A stretch of 64,000 nt of DNA from Cohnella silvisoli (GTDB lineage: Bacteria > Bacillota > Bacilli > Paenibacillales > Paenibacillaceae): assembly GCF_021190915.1 (NCBI RefSeq), contig NZ_JAIOAP010000005.1, positions 186,001 through 250,000 on the forward strand, given 5' to 3'. The translations under genes and the position numbers were made by a program. Below the pieces are notes generated by a model. That model did no database searches and was not told where the DNA came from. It saw only the letters and a list, made by a program, of their open reading frames with translations. Shown one piece after another: positions 58,945-64,000 of the stretch. Positions within the stretch are counted from its first letter, which is position 1, and each line of letters starts with the position of its first letter.

Positions 58945-59049
58945 TATTGAACACTCCCGCCACCTGCGTTGAACGCTAAGGTGGGGATTCTTGGGTAATC
59001 GCACCTATCGGTCCGAACTTGACCAAGCGATCCCTGCCGTTCCGACAGT
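58945..59049 (-). ncRNA. Predicted omega RNA scaffold, element 2
   Basis: The 105 bases after the tnpB stop, read on the minus strand, end in the hairpin CCCCACCT-N12-AGGTGGCGGG and GTGTTCAA, the position where guide RNAs of TnpB systems end. The guide would continue into the flanking bases ATATTAGGCGGTATAC. The 5' limit within tnpB is unknown. Confidence 0.55.
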
Positions 59050-60174
59050 TCAGGCAGTCTTCGCTGCCAAACGCAATCCTTCTTTCTCAATGTTCTGGCT
59101 GGCGTTCTTGTCCCGATCGTGGCGGCTTCCGCATACCGGGCAATCCCACTCCCGCAGCGACAAGTCCTTCACTTCCGGGTTACGATGCCCGCAGCTTGAA
59201 CACAGTTGGCTGGATGGATAATCTTTCGCCACCACACTTATCGTACGTCCGTACCATTTTGCTTTGTACTCCAGCATCGTCCTGCACATTGACCACGACA
59301 CTTCGGATATTGCCTTGGCTAATCTTCCGTTTTGCAGCATGTCCGATACCTGCAAATCCTCCAGACAGATCGTTTGGTTTTCACGTATCCATCGGGTGGT
59401 GATTTGGTGCAGGAAATCATTTCGGCTGTTCGCGATTTTCTCATGGATCATGGCTACCTTCCGCTTGGCGCGGTGCCAGTTGGCTCCTTCTGGCTTGCGG
59501 CGCGACAGGAGGAGCTGCCAGTGCGCCAGCCTTCTCTCCCGCTTTCGCAGATGCTTGGGGTTAATCTCATCTTCCCCGCGGCTGCAAACGGCAAATTTCT
59601 TCAGCCCGAAGTCGATTCCAATGGCGGTGTCCCGCTTGGGCAAAGGTACGATGTCCACCTCGCAGACGATGGAGACGAAGTACTTGCCCGTTGCGCTCCG
59701 TCTTACGGTAGCCGACAAGATACGTCCTTCCGCTTCGCGCGATTTCGCAAAACGGACCCATCCGAGTTTCGGCAGCTTCAACTCTGTATCCCGGATCGCA
59801 ATATTATCGTTCGTGAATCTCGTGGTGTAGGATTGAACCGGATTTTTGCGGCTTTTGAAACGGGGAGCCTCGTTTTGTTTACGGAAGAAGCGGTCGAACG
59901 AATCCGCCAGATAGCGGACGGAAGATTGAAGCGCAATACTGTCTACTTCCTTGAGCCAGTCAAAGGATTGTTTGAGCGCAGGAATGCCTTTCGCGCATTG
60001 GTGATAAGACAAACCTGTTCCCGTCTCGTTGTACGATTCATTCCATTTGGCGAGAAAGTGATTGAACACAAAGCGGGAACACCCAAACATCTTGTGAATG
60101 AGGGTCATTTGCTCGGGTGTTGGATAGAGGCGAAAGCGAAACGCTTTTGGGTGCGGCATAAGAACTTTGTTCAC
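59050..60174 (-). CDS. tnpB: TnpB RNA-guided nuclease, element 2
   Basis: A 374-residue TnpB with intact RuvC residues: Asp in IGIDFGLKKF (about 187), Glu in CLEDLQVSDM (about 271) and Asp in RHDRDKNASQNI (about 353). The zinc finger is CSSCGHRN...CPVCG. The N-terminus FRFRLYPTPEQMTLIHKMFGCSRFVFNHFL is typical. It starts at GTG 60174 next to a GGAGGAG stretch; ATG 60159 is an alternative. It should be able to cut DNA with the adjacent RNA. No transposase partner is near. Confidence 0.93.
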   Translation of the reverse strand: MNKVLMPHPKAFRFRLYPTPEQMTLIHKMFGCSRFVFNHFLAKWNESYNETGTGLSYHQCAKGIPALKQSFDWLKEVDSIALQSSVRYLADSFDRFFRKQNEAPRFKSRKNPVQSYTTRFTNDNIAIRDTELKLPKLGWVRFAKSREAEGRILSATVRRSATGKYFVSIVCEVDIVPLPKRDTAIGIDFGLKKFAVCSRGEDEINPKHLRKRERRLAHWQLLLSRRKPEGANWHRAKRKVAMIHEKIANSRNDFLHQITTRWIRENQTICLEDLQVSDMLQNGRLAKAISEVSWSMCRTMLEYKAKWYGRTISVVAKDYPSSQLCSSCGHRNPEVKDLSLREWDCPVCGSRHDRDKNASQNIEKEGLRLAAKTA

Positions 60175-60411
60175 CTCCTCCTACGTAGATGGTTCACCTC
60201 TCTATTGTAGCACAAACGTTCCCATTCAAGTGCAAATAGCAAAGCTTAACACCACCGATTCATCCCCCTCTTACTTCGTAGAAGAGGGAGTCTTCTCGAC
60301 TAGATGATAAACTAGCCAAACTTCTCCACGAATTTGACTCGCGTATCGCTACAAGAGTATCGTAAAACACAAGGTTGTTAATCGAATCAACGAGACTGGA
60401 GGTTCAACTTA

Positions 60412-61155
60412 ATGAGGATCGCACAAGGAATCGAAATGTTCGAGTTAACATCGAACACCGGCGGAGCGTCGTATCACCCGACGGTCTTATACGATGATGC
60501 TTCCTTAGTTTTGGTAGATACGGGTCTTCCCGGCAATTACGCGAGGGTTATGGAACTTATACGTAAATCGGGAGTGCCAACAGACAATCTAAGCGCTATC
60601 GTGCTCACGCATCAGGATATCGACCACATTGGGAGCCTGCCGCAGTTCATTGCCGCTCGCGGTAATGGGAAGAAACCCGACATCTATGCCCACGAGGCCG
60701 ACAAACCTTATATCGACGGCGACAAACCGCTAATAAAAGTGCCTGAAGAGCGGTTAAACATGATTCTAGGGCAGCTTCCGGAAGAAGAAGCACGTCAGTA
60801 TCGAGCCGTCTTCTCAGCATCCTCTCCGGCGAACGTCAACCGAACGTTATCGGATGGGGAAACGCTGCTCTTCGGAGGAGGCACGACTGTGATCTACACA
60901 CCAGGCCATACTCCGGGACACGTTAGCCTCTACCATCAACCAAGCAAAACCTTGATCGCCGGAGATGCCATGATCGTAAAGGATGGTCAGCTGCAAGGGC
61001 CTAATCCCGGATTTACTCCCGATCTCAAACTTGCGCATCGGTCGCTCGGGAAATTAGCCGCGTACGACATCGATACGGTCATTTGTTACCATGGCGGCAC
61101 CTACAACAATCGCGCTAACGAACGGATTGCGGAATTAGCTTCACAGGCGATCTGA
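60412..61155 (+). CDS. Metallo-beta-lactamase-fold hydrolase, paralogue
   Basis: A 247-residue MBL-fold protein, clearly paralogous to the one at 54999: VLTHQDIDHIGSLPQFI (metal site, about 62-78), TPGHTPGHVSLYHQPSKTLIAGDAM and CYHGGTYNNRANERI. Both lie within 6 kb, so a local duplication followed by insertion of other genes is likely. ATG 60412 has GGAGG about eight bases upstream. It is a single gene with its own terminator. The substrate is unknown. Confidence 0.88.
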   Translation: MRIAQGIEMFELTSNTGGASYHPTVLYDDASLVLVDTGLPGNYARVMELIRKSGVPTDNLSAIVLTHQDIDHIGSLPQFIAARGNGKKPDIYAHEADKPYIDGDKPLIKVPEERLNMILGQLPEEEARQYRAVFSASSPANVNRTLSDGETLLFGGGTTVIYTPGHTPGHVSLYHQPSKTLIAGDAMIVKDGQLQGPNPGFTPDLKLAHRSLGKLAAYDIDTVICYHGGTYNNRANERIAELASQAI

Positions 61156-61165
61156 TTCATAAAAA

Positions 61166-61212
61166 ATGGCCGGGTTACCTCCAAGAAGAGGGTTCCGGCC
61201 TGTTTTTTATTC
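61166..61212. terminator. Terminator between convergent genes
   Basis: GGCCGG-GTTACCTC and GAGGGTT-CCGGCC form a stem of about 12 pairs at 61169-61200, followed by TGTTTTTTATT and preceded by six A, so it works in both directions. Confidence 0.9.
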
Positions 61213-61214
61213 AA

Positions 61215-61547
61215 TTAGAAGTTGACTGACGATCCCTGGAAGGCAGCAAAAGCAAAGACGAAGAAAATGAGAATGAGAGCATAGATGGCTGTGCCGACAA
61301 TGCCGCATACTAGTCCGGCTATTGCCATTCCGCGGCCTTGTTCTTGGTTATTTCTGATTTCCTTCAGAGATATTGAAGCAAATATAATCGCGATAATTCC
61401 AATGATGAAGCCTAGATAAGGAACGACAATCGCAAGTATGCCTAGCACCATCGCGGCAATGGATTTGCCATTCGTTTTAGGAGGAACGTACTGCTGTGGA
61501 ACCGGTGAAAAATGATGGGACTTCGGATCGTTGTTATAAGGGTCCAT
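61215..61547 (-). CDS. DUF4190 family small membrane protein
   Basis: A 110-residue protein: a hydrophilic N-terminus of about 28 residues (Asn/Pro/Gln-rich), then two or three membrane segments (about 30-58 and 74-102) with the internal repeat IAAMVLGILAIVVPYLG and MAIAGLVCGIVGTAIY that defines DUF4190. The function is unknown. AGGAGG precedes the ATG at the right distance. Confidence 0.88.
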   Translation of the reverse strand: MDPYNNDPKSHHFSPVPQQYVPPKTNGKSIAAMVLGILAIVVPYLGFIIGIIAIIFASISLKEIRNNQEQGRGMAIAGLVCGIVGTAIYALILIFFVFAFAAFQGSSVNF

Positions 61548-61676
61548 AGAAATCCTCCTAATTGATATTTATGACCATTATACTCAAATTGGATTAACAA
61601 GATATATTTATTTAGGCAGGCAGGATTAGACAACGCTATTCATCATACATCGGGGGTCTAGGAGGTCTCTAATTTC

Positions 61677-62510
61677 ATGCGAAAATACTTTCTCACCGAT
61701 CTTGATGGCACCTTACTCCGATCGGATGCATCCTTATCCATGTATACCATCGAGGTCCTATGTGAAGCTTTGAATAATAACGTTGTCGTGAGCTATGCAA
61801 CGGCTAGAAGCTACATAAGTTCCCATAACATCGTTTCTGTCGTACCTTGGAGATATCCTATCGTCCTCTATAACGGAGCCGTAATTTTCGATCCGATTAC
61901 AAAGAACGTAATGGGCGGATATTGGCTCGATAGGGATATCGCGAATGAAATTATCGGACTGGGGAGAGAAATAAACCTTCTTCCATTCTTATTTGCTCTG
62001 GATGAAGAAGACAAGGAACGGGTATTGCATGAAAAATTGATTCGAGCGGGTGATTTGCAATTTTACGAAAGCCGTCCAAATGATCCTAGGTTCTTGGAAT
62101 CCATTTCTTTGGAATGCCCCGAATCGTTTAGAACTCTCATTATTACCTACATCGGATTGCTGGAAGAGCTCGAACCCTTGAAGGCTAACGTAGAACGGAG
62201 ATTCCCTGCCGAGATCCATACTCACTTCATGAAAGACCCCTATATCGAGAATCACTATTTCCTTGAATTTAGCCACAAGAATGCCAATAAAAAAGAAGGG
62301 CTAAGGATATGGTCTCAGCTTATGAACTGCGCCCCTGAAGAAGTCACCGTATTCGGCGATAACCTGAACGATCTGGGGATGTTCGAATTAGCCGGGACAA
62401 GCATCGCGGTCGCGAACGCCCATCCTAAACTGTTAGATATGACATCAAGCAGGATAGGAAGCAACGATGAAGATGCGGTTGCTGATTATATAAATAGAAA
62501 TCTACCCTGA
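61677..62510 (+). CDS. HAD superfamily hydrolase, Cof type
   Basis: A 277-residue HAD phosphatase of the Cof/YidA group. Motif I is FLTDLDGTLL (catalytic Asp near 8), the cap domain lies between about 85 and 190, Lys of motif III is in NKKEGL, and motif IV is TVFGDNLNDLGMF. Family members dephosphorylate sugar phosphates or cofactors. AGGAGG upstream supports the ATG. Its 3' end overlaps the convergent M15 peptidase gene by 9 bases. Confidence 0.92.
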   Translation: MRKYFLTDLDGTLLRSDASLSMYTIEVLCEALNNNVVVSYATARSYISSHNIVSVVPWRYPIVLYNGAVIFDPITKNVMGGYWLDRDIANEIIGLGREINLLPFLFALDEEDKERVLHEKLIRAGDLQFYESRPNDPRFLESISLECPESFRTLIITYIGLLEELEPLKANVERRFPAEIHTHFMKDPYIENHYFLEFSHKNANKKEGLRIWSQLMNCAPEEVTVFGDNLNDLGMFELAGTSIAVANAHPKLLDMTSSRIGSNDEDAVADYINRNLP

Positions 62511-63113
62511 CTTCGTGCCTTGCTCTGGCGGCCTCCATCCCCGCTGAAGCTCCTGAATGGAATATCCGAATTCCATCTGCAGGTGGGGATAATCGGGAAA
62601 GCTTTCCCAATCCCCGCCCCAGGTAAAACCCAGCCGCTTCGCTATCGCCACGACTTCCATCCAGTCCGATTTACCGTTTCCGTTCCCGTCGTACTTCATA
62701 TCCCAGATCGCTTTGCCCTTAGGGGTAAGCAGCGCGAAATCGATCGCGAGACCATAGTTATGGTACGATTGCCCGCCTTTAACCTGGGTTACGATGGAGC
62801 CTTCGTCGCTACGTCCTTTACGGTACAATGCATCCTGTTCCTCTGAGCTGCGGAAATCGCTCGTTATCAGAACTTGTATTCCTATGTTCTTACTCATTGC
62901 GATCAGCTTTTCTTTGTTGGCGGCCACCACGGGATGCAGCTGCGTTATCGCGGGAACTTCACGAAACCACCCAATCGGCATCCAACGCCCTAATAGCTGG
63001 GTTTCTGCACCTAGCAGGTAAACTACCATCGTCGCCAGCACGGACAACAACAGCCATTTACCGCGTTTCTTCCCTATGACTCGGGTTTGGGCTTTGGGAA
63101 TGACTACGCTCAT
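62502..63113 (-). CDS. M15 family peptidoglycan peptidase (CwlK/VanY-like)
   Basis: A 203-residue membrane-anchored or secreted peptidase: a basic start, one hydrophobic segment (about 20-38), then the M15 core with SDFRSSEEQDALYRKGR, the zinc motif SYHNYGLAIDF (His and Asp, about 115-125), and GFTWGGDWESFPDYPHLQME with the catalytic region and third ligand His. Such enzymes cut L-Ala-D-Glu or D-Ala-D-Ala peptide bonds in the cell wall. The acidic loop DGNGNGKSD could bind calcium. It overlaps the HAD gene tail to tail. Confidence 0.88.
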   Translation of the reverse strand: MSVVIPKAQTRVIGKKRGKWLLLSVLATMVVYLLGAETQLLGRWMPIGWFREVPAITQLHPVVAANKEKLIAMSKNIGIQVLITSDFRSSEEQDALYRKGRSDEGSIVTQVKGGQSYHNYGLAIDFALLTPKGKAIWDMKYDGNGNGKSDWMEVVAIAKRLGFTWGGDWESFPDYPHLQMEFGYSIQELQRGWRPPEQGTKSG

Positions 63114-63156
63114 TTCTATGCCTCATTCCTTGCTTCTTTAATCTATCATTGTCAGC

Positions 63157-63282
63157 CTAGAGGACTCCCACTTCCTTAAGTGGTGAGGTGAATCGGCTCT
63201 TCTTGAATCTGCCCGAAAATCAGGTGTTGATGTTGTGGGCAAATAAGGTATATAATTGATGGGAACATACGTTCCTTGACAA
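63157..63282 (+). mobile_element. Left end of an IS200/IS605-type element, remnant
   Basis: CTAGAGGACTCCCACTTCC (from 63158) with the following AAGTGG-TGAGGTGAATCGG matches the left-end hairpins of the elements at 27660-29083 and 58945-60299, here in plus orientation. A promoter and SOS-like box follow as in element 1. No tnpB follows within the window; the DNA after about 63340 belongs to other sequence and a group II intron. Confidence 0.6.
63227..63275 (+). promoter_or_regulatory. Promoter with SOS-box palindrome
   Basis: TTGATG (63227-63232) and TATAAT (63251-63256) are 18 bp apart. GGAACATACGTTCC (63262-63275) is a perfect palindrome that fits the Bacillus LexA core GAAC-N4-GTTC and lies over the likely transcription start. 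Confidence 0.65.
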
Positions 63283-63338
63283 TTGAACATATGAGGTTGT
63301 AGCAGGTACACATTGGCTCTGCTACGTAAAATGTTCAA
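63283..63338 (+). other. Structured hairpin element
   Basis: TTGAACAT (63283-63290) pairs with ATGTTCAA (63331-63338), and inside it GTAGCAG (63299-63305) pairs with CTGCTAC (63319-63325). The two nested perfect stems make a 56-base structure directly downstream of the SOS-like promoter. It holds no credible reading frame. Confidence 0.6.
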
Positions 63339-63506
63339 GCCACCAATAGAGCCGAAGAAGCGCTCATGATTCTAAGGAATCCTGCAGTTGGCTCAAAAGT
63401 ACTCCCAAAGGCTCGACCAATGGGATAGAGGGGTTGGGTGTCAAAACACACCACCGGTCGAGTAGGCGGGGTCTCTCCTTCGCGGATTGTACCCCATACC
63501 CCTCAC

Positions 63507-63540
63507 AGATCCGTACGTGCGGAATTCCCGCATACGGCTC
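63507..63540 (-). ncRNA. Group II intron domain V
   Basis: A 34-base hairpin on the minus strand with the sequence start GAGCCGTATGCGG and end CCGCACGTACGGATCT. The AGC near the 5' foot is the metal-binding catalytic triad of self-splicing group II introns. Confidence 0.88.
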
Positions 63541-63583
63541 CTCACATCACCATTCACAGATTGGGTTAGTCATAGATATTGAC

Positions 63584-64000
63584 TTAGATTCGAGGCTTTG
63601 GCAGTCTGAATACCTTTAGTACTTCGCGAAACCTCTCCCAAGTAAAACTATTGCGCTGACTTCTTCGGTTCATCCATTTGTACATCAGGTTTATGGTGTG
63701 GTTATAATAGGAATCCATCTTCTCATAATTGTCCGTGATTCCATAGTACCGGTAATGCCCTGTTAGTTTGGCTCGGATCGTTTTGAGAAACTCCTGCTGT
63801 TCCATATGCCGATTAAACCTGATCCAAATCTTCATTGCCTTAACCTTCTGTTTGAATTTCTTTCCGCTTGTCTGTCGCTTCACTCGGAAGGTACCTTTTT
63901 GGCTCTTTGAGCAGAAGTGGGTGAATCCCAGGAAGTCGAATGTTTTCGGCTTACCTTTCTCCCGCTTTCTCCTGTTTTCTTCCGCAAAACGTCCAAATTC
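63584..64000 (-). CDS. ltrA: Group II intron reverse transcriptase/maturase, C-terminal part
   Basis: The last 138 residues of an intron-encoded protein whose start is beyond the window. The visible part has KPKTFDFLGFTHFCSKSQKG (end of the reverse transcriptase thumb), then the maturase X domain with FNRHMEQQEFLKTIRAKLTGH and YYNHTINLMYKWMNRRSQRN. It ends in VFRLPKPRI without an HNH endonuclease domain. It helps splicing and retromobility of the intron. The frame is open to the last base of the window. Confidence 0.92.
   Translation of the reverse strand, partial: EFGRFAEENRRKREKGKPKTFDFLGFTHFCSKSQKGTFRVKRQTSGKKFKQKVKAMKIWIRFNRHMEQQEFLKTIRAKLTGHYRYYGITDNYEKMDSYYNHTINLMYKWMNRRSQRNSFTWERFREVLKVFRLPKPRI

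Larger units (their letters stand above)
58945..60299 (-). mobile_element. IS200/IS605-type element carrying tnpB only, second copy
   Basis: About 1355 bp between the Uma2 gene and the MBL gene. The left-end hairpin (minus strand, GACTCCCTCTTC...GAAGTAAGAGGGGGATGAATCGG) aligns with that of element 1 and with 63157-63196. The right end reads ATCCCCACCTTAGCG, then AGGTGGCGGGAGTGTTCAA. The tnpB is only a distant relative of the one in element 1, so the two are separate lineages sharing end structure. Limits are good to about 3 bases; no tnpA is present. Confidence 0.82.
63457..64000 (-). mobile_element. Group II intron, 3' part
   Basis: Read on the minus strand: the end of the intron-encoded protein, domain V at 63507-63540 (GAGCCGTATGCGG-loop-CCGCACGTACGGATC, with the catalytic AGC triad), then a domain VI region and the typical 3' border CCTACTCGAC near 63457. 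The 5' part lies beyond the window. The 3' flank begins with the hairpin GGTGT-GTTTTG-ACACC. Confidence 0.85.

Noticed and set aside
63138..63338. 66-residue minus-strand frame
   Set aside because: It reads through the IS200/IS605 left-end hairpin and the SOS-like palindrome, so it is structural DNA rather than a gene.

Overview
The window looks like chromosomal DNA of a spore-forming Bacillota of the Paenibacillaceae type (Paenibacillus/Cohnella-like). The evidence is gene content: YesM/YesN-type two-component regulators beside LplA/B/C-type sugar transport genes, a YheC/YheD spore-coat ATP-grasp protein, DUF4179 and DUF4328 proteins, AGGAGG ribosome binding sites and frequent TTG/GTG starts. 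No rRNA, tRNA or CRISPR array was seen. No database search was possible; all family calls are from reading the translations.

Layout. 1-4.3 kb: start of a secreted protein, a 51-bp tandem repeat array, and a MerR/TipA-type regulator with a 19-bp-spacer promoter next to an ABC-2 exporter. 4.3-7.7 kb: MoxR-DUF58-DUF4129 operon without a recognisable transglutaminase core. 7.7-11.9 kb: iron-siderophore uptake operon (ATPase, binding lipoprotein, fused double permease) behind two Fur boxes. 11.9-13.2 kb: zinc-ribbon protein and YheC/D. 13.4-16.6 kb: three-gene cassette of an adenylate-forming enzyme with SbnA- and SbnB-like 2,3-diaminopropionate synthesis enzymes. 16.6-27.7 kb: ABC-F ATPase, universal stress protein, a decayed IS1595-type relic between repeats, a cyclic-nucleotide-domain/methyl-accepting fusion, an aminoglycoside 6-adenylyltransferase-like gene, AraC and SRPBCC genes, a chemoreceptor with an acidic insert, and a Lon-like membrane protein paired with a DUF4328 gene.

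27.7-30.1 kb is a scar zone. A TnpB-type IS200/IS605 element splits the DUF4328 gene, and a decayed thrS/T-box fragment follows. 30.2-46.9 kb is one minus-strand polysaccharide-use locus: sensor kinase, response regulator, secreted beta-helix protein with four discoidin-type domains, large glycosidase-like protein, solute-binding lipoprotein, two permeases, a second large glycosidase-like protein, and a GH99-like protein. Its bases look more GC-rich than the flanks (impression, not computed). It is bounded by the scar zone on one side and IS21-end-like repeats on the other. A plausible working scheme is that the kinase/regulator senses a cell-surface glycan signal, the secreted protein attacks a plant polysaccharide, the transporter imports the oligosaccharide, and the leaderless glycosidases finish it inside.

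47-64 kb: an ECF sigma/DUF4179 pair, a divergent AraC/GH172 pair, small metabolic genes, two metallo-beta-lactamase-fold paralogues, FabV enoyl reductase, Uma2, a second TnpB element, HAD phosphatase, M15 peptidase, then an IS200/IS605 left-end remnant with an SOS-box-like palindrome and the 3' end of a group II intron running off the window.
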